The translations under genes were made by a program, and so were the position numbers. The notes beneath the pieces were generated by a model that was given only the letters and a program-made list of their open reading frames with translations, was not told where the DNA came from and searched no databases. 64,000 bases of DNA from Sepioteuthis lessoniana. Its lineage: Eukaryota; Mollusca; Cephalopoda; Myopsida; Loliginidae. Location of the stretch: NCBI GenBank assembly GCA_963585895.1, contig CAUZXS010004380.1:256001-320000 (forward strand), written 5' to 3'. The number at the start of each line of letters is the position of its first letter. Positions within the stretch are counted from its first letter, which is position 1. Of this stretch, positions 22,980 through 32,816 are shown one piece after another.

Positions 22980-23340
22980 CTTATTATTATCTGAAAATGT
23001 ACAATTATGAAAAAACACAAGGTCTTCAGAGAATAATTTTATTTATTGTTTGAATTATTTGCGGCGGGTAGTTATTCTGAAATAATTTGCACGGTTACAT
23101 GGTTTCATATATTCATTTCTAGCTCTAATAATTTCAAACAAATCTATTTGACACATAGATGAACCAACATGTAATATCACTCGAGGTTAGTGTTGATATG
23201 AGAGTAATGGCAAAAGGTGAATACCTATGCCTTAAACTCCAGAAATAAAACCCCACCACCAGACAGAATTTAGTATCACATCCAGAGCACTTAATGGAAT
23301 AAATGTTTTTGCATTTGGGTTACACAACTTTCACTGTTGT
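22980..23340 (-). mobile_element. Worn D-block and C-unit remnants
   Basis: gtaatatcactcgagg, gagagtaatggcaaaag and gacagaatttagtatcacat follow D-block order. Preceding units are too diverged to count. Confidence 0.4.
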
Positions 23341-23431
23341 GTGTTCGAGCTCTTGGGTGAGGAAGGTCGGAAAACAGATGTGTTTTCAGACTTTTGTTTT
23401 TATTTCTATTTTTTTTCTTTTTGATAAAGCC

Positions 23432-23640
23432 ATGTGTTTACCCAACCTTTCTACCATGTGAAGGATGTGACACAAGGTCAATTTTTAAGCCGAGTACAGT
23501 TGGTTTGAATTAAGAGTTTTCTTTCGAGACCGCTTACCAAAGCTAAAAAGTCTAGTTTGTTCTTCTATTTACTCTTTTATTGAGGGTGAAAAATAGATGG
23601 AATCGAATTTGCTTCGCCAAGCTCATATCTTTCAACAACG
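23432..23640 (-). mobile_element. SINE family A, old copy
   Basis: gtgacacaaggtcaattttta at about 23467-23487 and a worn tRNA head (cgaatttgcttcgccaagct) at its far end. Confidence 0.6.
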
Positions 23641-23871
23641 TATTCACGTTCAGGGATGAGTGTGCGACATCAACGTAACAAAGTATTCGCGCAATACAGC
23701 ACCCAGGAACAAAAACCTGACTAGAAAAAAAAAATTAACCAGAAAAATATCTAAGAAAAAAAAGAAGATTAATAAAAATTTGAAAGATTTTCCTATTATT
23801 AGTTTATTAAGATGTTTAAAATAACCTTGTCAGTGTTTTTAACAAAATAAGCTTCATGTTTCTTTGCTTAA

Positions 23872-24030
23872 TGGCATATAAACCTTTGCGGGTTAATTAA
23901 TGCTGAAGAACTATAGTGTTACTATTTAACAAGTTACCGAGAAGATAAGAAAGTTCTTATCTTTCACAAGCGAATTAAACTGAAAGTTAACGTGATTGCT
24001 CGACAGGAGTTCGAACTTGCAACATGTTAT
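23872..24030 (-). mobile_element. SINE family B, truncated
   Basis: Reversed hairpin tail atggcatataaacctttg and gggttaattaatgc, then centre and B-box side aggagttcgaacttgc. The A-box end is missing. Confidence 0.65.
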
Positions 24031-24475
24031 AGAGAAAGATTTGAATGCTACCTTTTTGTATCAAGATATATGACTTAAAAGGAAAAACAAATAAAACGGA
24101 GTCAAGGCTTTTATTTTTGGGGTTATGAGATCCGAACGGATTCTAAAATTGGCGTTTAGATTTGTTTAGTATATTTTTGATTATTTGGCGCTTATCGAGA
24201 TGGAATTTAAGATTGTTTTCATGACCGAAGTTTATGAGAACACCATAAGGTTAAAAGCCATTTTTAATGTCCTGCAGTGTTAACATATCGCTGTGTTAAG
24301 CCGAATTAATATTTAGACAAATAGAATATGAATGCATAAACAGAAAAAAATATGTTTGATCAAAGGAAAACGAATGACTGCAATATTTTTCTTCCTCAAT
24401 AAAGATCTTGTTATATTTTAGAGTTTTATTTATAAATTCTAGAATGTATTATTTTACATTGTGGGAGGGGATGTT
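24031..24475. other. No gene seen
   Basis: Unique-looking AT-rich sequence up to a small B-like piece (ctcgtggtgtaatggctaa, about 24475-24552). Confidence 0.5.
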
Positions 24476-24554
24476 CTCGTGGTGTAATGGCTAACTGCTA
24501 TTCTTTTACAAAGATAGCTTTGGCATTTAATAACCCATGAAAGTTGATTTGCCT

Positions 24555-25596
24555 TTAACCAAGTTTAGTTTGGTTTGTTGGGTTTTATGGCATATCAACC
24601 TTTGCAGGTTATTTAACGCCAAATCCATTTTTATGTAAATAATCTGTTCTATTTAAAACAATTCAGTTAAGCATAAGTACATAGTTTAATTGTCAAAAAC
24701 ATTTCTGTTTCAAACTATTCAAGCAGTTATATGTAACAGTTCAGTTAAGTGGAAATACAGATTTAATGTCGAAAAACAGTTCTATTTCCAATAATTCAGT
24801 TAGGCATAAGCACGCAGTTTAAATGTAAGTACGGTTTAATAGTCAAAAACATTTCTATTTCAAGCTATTTAGTTTACTCAAACAATTCAGTCTAGCATAA
24901 GTATGCTGTTAGTTCTATTTAACCCATAGATAGGGCCCTATCAGGTGCTACCACTCCGACCCAGAGTGGACCTGGGAGCGATGGCAACGAAGGGGTACTC
25001 CGCAATCCCCAAAGCTCCAGCATCACTGGAACCTCACCATCAGATTGTTTAGTGTCATATACAGGAAACTCGTTAGGGGGAGGGTCTTTCACCTCTGCAG
25101 CGGTGCAGTCAGTGTATTCTACAGCCCCAGCCGACTGGGCAATACACAGAGTTAAATGTCAAACAGTTTCATTTCAGATAATTCAGTTTAGCATAAGTAC
25201 ACAGTTTAGACGTCAAAACAGTTCTATTTTAAGCAATTCAGTTCAGAATTAGTATGCAGTTCCAATGTCAAAACAGTTCTATTTTAAACAATTCAGTTTA
25301 GCATAAATACGCAGTTTAAATGCAAAAATCAGTATAGTGAAAGAAGCACGGTTTAGTTCTATTTAACCCATAGATAGGACCCTTATCGAGTGCTACCTCT
25401 CCGGGCCAGAGTGGACCTGGGAGCGATGGCAATAAAGGGGTACTCAACATTCCCCAAAGCTCCAACATTGCTGGAACCTCACCATCAGATTGTTGAGTGT
25501 CCTATCCAGGACACTCGTTAGCGGGGTGGGGTGGTCTTACCCCTCTGCAGAGAAGCAGTTGGTGTATTCTACTGCCTTCCCAGCCAGCTGGGCAAG
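24555..25596 (-). mobile_element. Double C element with two D blocks
   Basis: Tail at 24578-24620, tandem units, D block ending gccgactgggcaa at about 25141. More units follow (25145-25350), then a second D block ending cagccagctgggcaag near 25594. The two D blocks in line with unit arrays suggest a duplication by unequal exchange within the units, or two abutting insertions. Confidence 0.7.
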
Positions 25597-25669
25597 CCTA
25601 ACCAAAGAAACCAAAGAAACCAGACCTATTTTAGACATTCTATAGAAATGATATGAGTTCCCGGTATTG

Positions 25670-26045
25670 CTGGCGTTTGCGAATGTGGAATAACCCTTCA
25701 TTGCCATCGCTCCCAGGTGTACTCTGTCCCTGAGTAGTACCACCTGATAAGATTATATGTGTTAAATAGAACTTATCTGCGTACTTATGCAAAGCTAAAT
25801 TACTTGAAATAGAACTGTTTTGATATTTAAACTTCGTACTTATGCTAAGCTAAATTACTTGAAATAGAACTGTTTTGATATTCAAACTGCGTACTTATGC
25901 TAAGCTAAATTACTTGAAATAGAACTGTTTTGATATTTAAACTGCGTACTTAGGCTAAACTGAATTTTTTGAAATATAGCTGTTTTTGACCAAGAAACTG
26001 TACTTATGCTAAACTGAATAGTTTGAATTGGTACTGTTTGAATAA
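25670..26045 (+). mobile_element. C element, inverted relative to its neighbour
   Basis: D-block half (cttcattgccatcgctccc, aggtgtactctgtccc), then four well-preserved units of about 64 bp at 25750-25960 (gcgtacttatgctaagctaa, attacttgaaatagaactg). It forms an inverted pair with 24555-25596. Confidence 0.65.
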
Positions 26046-26194
26046 CACACAGTGCACCTACTAACACGATACTACCCACTTCTCAAACTACGGTCATACG
26101 TGTTGCAAACTAGCACGTACAAAAATATTGCAAACTTTTTTATTCACTCAAATAAATATAAACATGCATATTTTTCATCTACAAACATGCATGC

Positions 26195-27015
26195 ACAGGG
26201 GAAGTACCCGCAGTGTAATATAATGGCTGAGGGATTTTGTTTTATATATCTTGCTTTTCGGTTTAGTTAGGCTGAGAACCTTTCGCTTCGTGCATGGGTT
26301 AGTTAGGTGAAACATGAGCGCAGGTGTTCACGCGGACGCAGGGAGCATGTGTCATTCAGAGATGTCAAAATAAAAATCCCAGATAGGATTATGACCGGGG
26401 GATGTGAATGACGTCATGCTCCGGAAGCATGTGCGGAGAATTTGGGGGATTTGAGAAAAGTCAGTGAGTTGAGTTCCTGCGTCCGAACGAAAGAGTTGGG
26501 TTTTAGCGTCCGAGGAAGACGGTTGACTTTCGGAGCTCGCCGAGGCCATGCGGCGGGTGTGCACGTGGTGGTGGTGGTGGTGTGGGGGTGCAGATGGAAA
26601 AGTCATCATAAAAAGATTGTCCCTCTCTCTTCCTCATGTCGAAAAACCTTTTAACTAAAAGGTAATAAAAAGTTTCGTACCTGAACTAAGAAGTCGTAAA
26701 ATCTTTCGTGTTTCGGGATTCCTATGTTATATATATATGTGAATTATGAACGTTCTATGTACATTTCAAATATCTGTATCATGGGTGTGTTACAGCAGTG
26801 TAAATGGCTAAAATTTTGGTCTGTGATATGGTGGGTAGTAAGCAAATTCAAACTCCACGCGCAATATTACGTTCACTTTAGGGCTAATACCATTAGGAAA
26901 ATAATGAATCTCTGCAATGAGTAAAAAATACCACTAATGTTCTTTTATAAGGATGGCTTTGGGAATAAATGACCCACAAAGGTTGATATACCGTTAAAAC
27001 AAAAAATAAACCAAA
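26195..27015 (+). mobile_element. SINE family B interrupted by a solo LTR
   Basis: The head begins ggggaagtacccgcag, continues after the LTR as gcagtgtaaatggctaaa, and goes on through caaattcaaactcc, attacgttcactttagggc and the tail cctttggg-like to cccacaaaggttgatatacc, then an aac-rich end. The LTR inserted into the tRNA-like head. Confidence 0.7.
26214..26794 (+). mobile_element. Solo LTR, family LTR1
   Basis: Begins TGTAATATAATGGCTGAG and ends GGGTGTGTTACA. Flanked by GCAG on both sides (26210-26213 and 26795-26798). A TATATA sits near the start and a polyadenylation-like AATAAA at 26664. Other copies are at 29439-29967 and 54389-54945. It is a fossil left by LTR-LTR recombination; no internal region is present. 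The 4-bp duplication and TG..CA ends point to an LTR retrotransposon of unresolved clade. Confidence 0.7.
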
Positions 27016-27059
27016 CTAAAAGAACTTAATACTAACATAGATTTTATCACTCGCTATTT

Positions 27060-27216
27060 TCATTTATTGGCAAAGAGAAGATATTGAAGATGTACATTTT
27101 TTTAAATGTAGTATTGCTTGCATATCGCTGGTTTGATCTCCAGTGTGGAAGATCACGATATACACTGCTGATGAGACCTAATAAGGTTAAAACAGCAGTC
27201 CAGTGGTTCCTTACGT
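27060..27216 (+). mobile_element. tRNA/hammerhead element, copy 1, 5'-truncated
   Basis: B-box-like GGTTTGATCTC at 27130-27140, then a hammerhead-like fold. Its B box and ribozyme core each lie exactly 363 bases before those of copy 2. Sequence left of about 27110 no longer matches, so the A-box part is lost. Confidence 0.65.
27155..27216 (+). ncRNA. Hammerhead ribozyme-like motif, degenerate
   Basis: Core CTGATGA at 27168-27174. Stem II GACCT/AGGTT with loop AATA. Stem III is the same two-pair type as copy 2, with loop AGCA and cleavage-site GTC at 27198-27200. Inner stem I CACTG/CAGTG is perfect and an outer ACG/CGT pairing can form. The conserved GAAA after stem II reads AAAA here, so G12, which takes part in catalysis, is missing. 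This copy is probably inactive although its stems persist. Confidence 0.7.
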
Positions 27217-27440
27217 CAATTTATAATATAATTTCTCCACTTAAAAAAGAAAATGTACATCTATTTCCTTGCCTATGAGGTTATGATTGGGCTGATGTGT
27301 ATCTCCAATCCTCTTGGGAAGACGTAGCACAAGAGGTGACCGTGTCCTCTGTAAGAGTACAGCTGTAACTTACAAGACCCACCAGGTTAACTGGCTGCGA
27401 ATTTACCATGAAAAAGTAATTTTGCAACGCTTGTGTACGA

Positions 27441-27640
27441 TGTGGACCAGTAGTTCAGTAGTAGAGTTTCGATTCTGCATTCTGTGGTTGTTGGTTCGAT
27501 CTCCAGTGTGGGAGAATACGTTATACACAGCTGATGAGACCTAATAAGGTCGAAACAGCTGTCCAGTGTTTTCGTATGTCATGCACAGTATTTGTTGAAC
27601 TTTCTGGTCATGTTAATTCAATTTATAATAGAAGTCCTCA
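27441..27640 (+). mobile_element. tRNA/hammerhead element, copy 2
   Basis: tRNA-like head with an A-box-like TAGTTCAGTAGTAG at 27451-27464 and a B-box-like GGTTCGATCTC at 27493-27503, followed within about 15 bases by a hammerhead motif. After the ribozyme both copies share tcaatttataata, copy 2 with about 40 extra bases before it. This layout recalls SINE-like schistosome Sm-alpha repeats and retrozymes, which carry type I hammerheads; that comparison is from established knowledge, not from a search. Confidence 0.7.
27516..27577 (+). ncRNA. Type I hammerhead ribozyme, complete core
   Basis: Outer stem I ATACG (27516-27520) pairs with CGTAT (27573-27577). An internal loop TTAT/TTT follows, then inner stem I ACACAG (27525-27530) with CAGTGT (27564-27569), five pairs and one A.A. 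Core CTGATGA is at 27531-27537. Stem II GACCT/AGGTC is perfect with loop AATA. GAAA is at 27552-27555. Stem III has two pairs (AC/GT) with loop AGCT. Cleavage triplet GTC is at 27561-27563. All invariant core positions are present. The short stem III suggests that it would work as a dimer or only weakly alone. Confidence 0.85.
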
Positions 27641-27862
27641 GCTTAGTAAAGAACACAATCAAATTTGCTTTATTTTTCAACATAGTCTCTATTGTAGTTC
27701 ATCAGTTTTCTCCATCTGTATTGTTTAGATTCCCTTGATCAAAGAAGTTATAAAGATCAAATAAATATAACATCATAATATGAACTTTTCAGCCTCTGAA
27801 GTTTTCACTCCAATTTTGCATAAAGAGAAAACTATGAGTTGTTTTACAATTTAAATTTAAGC

Positions 27863-27864
<2 letters not shown>
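27641..27864. other. No gene seen
   Basis: AT-rich sequence after the ribozyme element. The stretch tttatttttcaacatagtctc resembles sequences seen beside mariner-type elements, but I cannot support a call. Confidence 0.4.

Positions 27865-27905
<41 letters not shown>
27865..27905. repeat. (TA)n microsatellite
   Basis: A run of about 40 bp abutting the A/T-rich end of the B element that follows; probably grown from the SINE tail. Confidence 0.9.
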
Positions 27906-27908
<3 letters not shown>

Positions 27909-28110
27909 TGGTTTCTTTGTTTAATGGCATATTAAGCTTTGTAGATTATTTAATGCCAAAGCCAGAAGAACAGTAGTCGTACTATTTAAGCCATACATTT
28001 CCCAAGGGTATTTGCCCGAAAGTGAACGTAATAGCACGACTGAAGTACGAACCCGCTTACTACGATTCCGCAGTCGATCGCTTTAACCATTACACCACGA
28101 GAACACCCCC
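27906..28110 (-). mobile_element. SINE family B, complete
   Basis: Reversed tail tttggtttctttgtttaatg, atggcatattaagctttg and gattatttaatgccaaagcc, then gtgaacgtaatagcacgac, gaagtacgaacccgcttact and ctttaaccattacaccacga. A good reference copy. Confidence 0.85.
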
Positions 28111-28119
28111 ATATTTATA

Positions 28120-28158
28120 TGTGTGTGAGTGTGTGTGGGTGTATGCAAACACACACAT

Positions 28159-28222
<64 letters not shown>
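28120..28222. repeat. Compound (TG)/(CA)/(TA) microsatellite
   Basis: GT-rich 28120-28145, CA run 28147-28180, TA run 28180-28220. The frames that read HTHTHT or IYIYIY are artefacts of it. Confidence 0.9.
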
Positions 28223-28223
<1 letters not shown>

Positions 28224-29392
28224 CTTTCTCCTAATAATCTTCTTGGTTTTATGCCATTCAATTTTATATTTTGCTTGAAATATTGATTCAGACTATTTTG
28301 ATTCAATAATAGAAAATGAGAAAATAATTGTTTGTTGAGATAATTCTTTGAAAACAAACAGAGGTTCTGTTTTTGTTTGTCAAATTATTTCAAAATATCT
28401 TCTCTTTACTGCTTCTGAAAAAAAAAATCGAGGAAAAATGGTAAAGAGCATTTTCAATTCTTATTCTTCAATAATGCCTTTCTATTTTTTAAAGAATATA
28501 AAGAAAATTGAATATTTGAAGAATTTGTCTTTAAACGAATTTTGAAAAGGTGAATAAAATAGTTTTAGAGTAAAATGTCTCTCTGCACTTTGTCATATTA
28601 CGACGAGTTCACAAAGGTTGTCACTTGATCCCGATGCCAAGAAGAAACAACAGACATGTTGGTCAGAAAAAATATATTACATTCTTCAGTTAGGTTCCAA
28701 AAAGGAACACTCACTCTGTCGGAGCTTAGAATAGGTTAACAGTATCCCCCGCAGAGGGGTAAGATACCCTCTCTAAAAAAAAGAGGTGTCCTGGGAATGA
28801 CATAAAATTGTATCAGACAGTGGTGACCTTTTTCTGGAGATGTGGAAAGTGTGCCATTACTCCATTGGACCATGTGCAAAAGAAACAAAAAAAAACTCTC
28901 AAGAAATAAGTATACAAAAATTTAAATATGAAAGTACAATGAAGGAGATTTCCTAACCTTTACGTATAAAATAGCCCAATTTGAATTGCCACGCCTTTAA
29001 ATCAATCAGTCAACCAAAAAGAAGACGTGTAGTGGCTTTGACAAGTCAATGGAGGAAAAAGATACACCTTTTCATTAGTAAGCATTTTCTTATTATGTTA
29101 TTGTGCATGTATTAATAACATTAGATAGGAATACTTTAAACCATACAATTATACGTAAATTGATTGTATTAGATAGAAATACTTGATATTTATTTTTTTC
29201 AGATTGATGATAGACAAATAAAAAAAAATGCAATGAAACAGAATTCCAATCCACATTGAAAATATACGTATGATTATAATTGAAGATTTGCACGTGAATC
29301 AAATTTCGGTATTAAATAACACACCGTGGCGGTACTTGTTCAAGTTCGCTCTGTACGTCACATAGAACTGTTTGAGAATGGTATGATATCTT
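28223..29392. other. No gene; D-variant remnant 28722-28860 and C remnants 29090-29300
   Basis: gcttagaataggttaacagt and cgcagaggggtaagatacc align with the 191-bp D variant of 16775, more diverged. Near 29100-29190 are worn units of the 74-bp C type. The rest is unrecognised. Confidence 0.5.
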
Positions 29393-30140
29393 TGATGGCA
29401 TATCTACCTTCATGGGTAATTCAATGGCAAAGCCACCCTGTACCGTACCCATACATGAATATGTGAAATGTACATAGAATGTTCATAACTCATATATAGA
29501 TAACATAGGAATCCCGAAACACAAGAAAACACTTACGACTTCTTAGTTCAGGTACGAAACTTTTATTCACCTTTTTGAGTTAAAAGGTTTTTCGACATAA
29601 GGAGAGAGATACACAATCTTTCTATGCTGATTTTTCCATCAGCCCCCAACTAAGTGCGGCATCCGCCGCAAGGCCTCGGTGAGCTCCGAAAGTCAAACGT
29701 CTTCTTCGGACGCTAAAACTCAACTCACTGACTTTTCTCAAATCTCAGCCCACGCTTCCGGTGCATAACGTCATTCACACCTCCTGGTCACATTTCCTAT
29801 CTGGGGTTTTATTTTGACATCTGTGAATGATGCATTCTCCTCACACGCGAGTGAACATCCGCGTTAATGTTGCACCTAACTAACCCATGCGCTAAGCAAA
29901 GGTTCTCAGCCTAACAAAACCGAAAGGCAAGATATATAAAACGAAATCCCTCCGCCATTATATTACAATCCCAGTAGAAGAACAGCCATGACAAAATTTG
30001 CCCAATAGTTGGAAGGATAAGGGAATTTATAACATTGCCAAGGGTATTAGTCCGGAAATTTATACGGGATAGCGTAACCGGAGTTCGAACTCACTTCAAG
30101 GACGCAGTCCACCACTTAAACCATTACGCCGCGAGGACTC
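29393..30140 (-). mobile_element. SINE family B interrupted by a solo LTR
   Basis: Reversed tail atggcatatctaccttcat and aattcaatggcaaagccaccc, then the LTR. It continues after 29967 with agtagaagaacagccatg, ggtattagtccgg, ccggagttcgaactcac and ttaaaccattacgccgcgagg. Confidence 0.7.
29439..29967 (-). mobile_element. Solo LTR, family LTR1
   Basis: Collinear with 26214-26794 in reverse: TGTACCGTACCC at the left, ATATTACA at the right. The flanks are ACCC and ATCC, a likely aged 4-bp duplication. It contains the same tttcgacataaggagagag, ccgaaagtc and gacgctaaaactcaactcac blocks. Fossil, no internal region. Confidence 0.7.
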
Positions 30141-30338
30141 GCCTTGTTTGAAACTGATTTGTATTAGTTAGGAAGAGTTGAAGCTTTGTAACTTACCTCA
30201 ATATTATTTACTTGAAATATTATTGTTTAGAAATGACTGTTATTATTTTCTTGAAACCGTAATTTTTTTTAAATACTTGAAATCCTGTAATTGTGTGAAA
30301 ATTATTAGTAGATAAGGATGTTTATATTATATAAATTG

Positions 30339-30960
30339 TAGTTTGCGATCCGAGGGTGACCCGAAGGCTCCTTTTTCAATAGCTACTAAACCGAGGTGTA
30401 GGGAGGGCACTACTCTTTTCCAGGTTAAGTAAAGTTGACGACCTTAGTCGAGGGTGACCCAAAGGCTCCCTTTTCAATAAATGCTACACCGAGTTGTAAG
30501 GGAAGGTACTACTTTTTCCCTGGTAAGTAAAGTTGGTGACCTTAGTCGAGGGTGACACGAGGGCTCTCTTTTCAATAGCTACTACACTGAGTTGTAGGGG
30601 AGGGTACTACTTCTTTCCCTGGTAAGTAAAGTTAGTGACCTTAGTGGAGGGTGACCCGAAGGCTCCCTTTTCAAGAGCTACTACACCCTGTTGTAGGGGA
30701 AGGCTCTACCCTTTTCACTGGTAAGTAAAGTTAGCAACCTTAATCAAGGGTGACCTGAAGGCTCTCTTCAATAGCTACTACACCGAGGTGTAGAGAGGGC
30801 ACTACTCTTTTCTCTGGTTAAGTAAAGTTGGCGACCTTAGTCGAGGGGGACCTGAAGGCTCCCTTTTCAATAGCTACTACACCGAAGTGTAGGGGAGAAC
30901 ACTACTCAATTCCCTGGATTTCTCCACTTTACCCTTGATCGTTATAATACTGAGTGTTAT
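30339..30960 (-). repeat. Tandem array of SINE E 3' ends, about 6 units of roughly 95 bp
   Basis: Each unit runs from aagttggcgaccttagtcga through gggtgacccgaaggctccc, tttcaatagctactacacc, gaggtgtaggggagg and cactactcttttccctgg, then tagtaaag-like, and restarts. Starts lie near 30339, 30425, 30525, 30622, 30720 and 30823. The last unit continues into a fuller E copy. Only the 3' end of the SINE was amplified. Confidence 0.85.
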
Positions 30961-31300
30961 GTAAGGCGGAATCATGACAATAGGAAATCTTCTCGATAAG
31001 TTATTAGGATCATGAATAACTAATGAATTTATTGTAAGTAAATTTGGTGACCTTAGTTGAGGGCGACCAGAAGGCTCCCTTTTCAATAGCTGCTACTCTG
31101 AGGTGCATGGGAAGGCGCTACTCCTTTCCGTGGATTGCTCCATTTTATTCTTAATACGTACCTTATATTGCTGAGTGTTAAACAAGGAGTTATCAAGTCT
31201 TTGGTATGACGCGACCTGGGATTGAACCCTGCTTTCCAGGACTATTGGCGAACACTCTACTCACTAGGCCAATGAGCTGGTTCGCGAACACTCTACCCAC
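30823..31300 (-). mobile_element. SINE family E copies at the end of the array
   Basis: A fuller E copy follows the array (ggatttctccactttaccc, tactgagtgttatgtaagg). A further E begins at 31036 (ggtgaccttagttgagggcg) and reaches its head at about 31290 (cgacctgggattgaaccc, ccaggactattggcgaacac). A frame at 30877-31086 is incidental. Confidence 0.7.
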
Positions 31301-31846
31301 TAGGCCAAGAAAGTATATAATTTACTGAAAATAAGATTGATATCCTTTCTTTAGATTTCTTTCGGAAATTGGCATATTTTGGAATCAAAATACTGATGTA
31401 ATAACATATGATTGTTGGTCTCTGGTAATATAGAATTCTTTGCAATCAACTAAAGTAGAGATGCATTTGTTATTAAAATAAGTTGGTACAGTTCCATCAT
31501 CGAAATAAATATTAAACGTCTCTTCATTATCTAATGTTGCAGGTGAATAGAATATTGTTAATATAAATATTTGTCATGACTAATGCAAAGGTGATCTGTA
31601 TTTGAAGAGTGTTTTTTGAAACAGAATGAAAGAAAATAATGACAATAAATGTTATGTCATTATGAATAGTCACTTATTATTTAATTTTAGTCTGTCATTT
31701 GAATGAACATTTTATGCAGGGTAGTAAAGAAAACTTGACATCGTTTCATTTTAAAATGGTTGCCACGTTCACCTTGCGATTATTTTCTCTGGGGTTATAT
31801 GAATGAATTGGTCAATATCTTCCAGTTCCTACCAGCCTATTGCACA
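31301..31846. other. No gene seen
   Basis: Unique-looking AT-rich sequence without familiar repeats. Confidence 0.5.
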
Positions 31847-31847
31847 G

Positions 31848-32295
31848 TCATCTGGGCCTGTAGAATACACCGACTGCTTCTTTTCTCAGAGGTAATACCC
31901 CCCTAACCAACGAGTGTCCTGTATATGACACGAAAGAATCTGATGGCGATGTTCCAGTGATGCTGGAGCTTTGGTGGAATGCTGAGCACCCCTTCATTGC
32001 ATTGCTCCCAGGTCCACTCTGTCCCGGAGTGGTTGCACATGATAGGGCCATATCTATGGGTTAAATCTGTGTACTTATGCTAAACTGAATTGCTTGAAAT
32101 AGAACTGTTTTGACATTGAAAGTTTACTTACGCTAAACTGAATTGTTTGAATTAGAACAGTTTGATTAAACTGAATAGCTTGAAATAGAAATGTTTTTGA
32201 CAATTAAAATGTGTACTCATGCTAAGCAGAATTGTTTGAAATATAAGTTTGGCATTAACTCGCCTACAAAGCTTGATCTGCCGTAAAACCCAACT
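31848..32295 (+). mobile_element. Long C element
   Basis: D block from catctgggcctgtagaatac to gggccatatctatgggtt, four to five units, then tail ttggcattaactcgcctac and aaagcttgatctgcc and an aacc-rich end. Confidence 0.75.
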
Positions 32296-32816
32296 AATCA
32301 ACTACCCAACCAACCAAAATCCTACCAGCCTAGAGAAACTCAAGAAAAGAATCACTACCGCATTGGATACTTTTACCCAAGACATGTTGCAGCGTGTTTA
32401 GCAAGAGCTGGATTACCGATTTGATATGTGCCGTGACACAGGTAGTGCACATATCGAAAACTTATGAAATCGTTCTTGAAATCTATGTATCTTAGAATTT
32501 CTCACTCAAATTTTGATGAATAAATCATATTTTGTTCAGCATTAAGCCTATTTAGTTTCACTTGCCAAGACGATGCAATTTCTTTTATATTTACATATCA
32601 AATGGAAGCGGCTATTTCAACATTACGTTTTTTTTTAAATATTCTGTTGAGTAAAGAAAACGATTGATTACCAACTCTTTTCATATATAAAAACTCTAAA
32701 ACAAAAAAGTATACGGATCAGAGTGCATGAATATCTCTTTACCTAAAAACAAGTGTTGTTCATTAAAGATAATTCCATTCATTTTCTCGTGATATTAAAC
32801 ATATATCATTGTCCTG
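32296..32816. other. No gene seen
   Basis: Unique-looking sequence between two C elements of the same strand. Confidence 0.5.
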
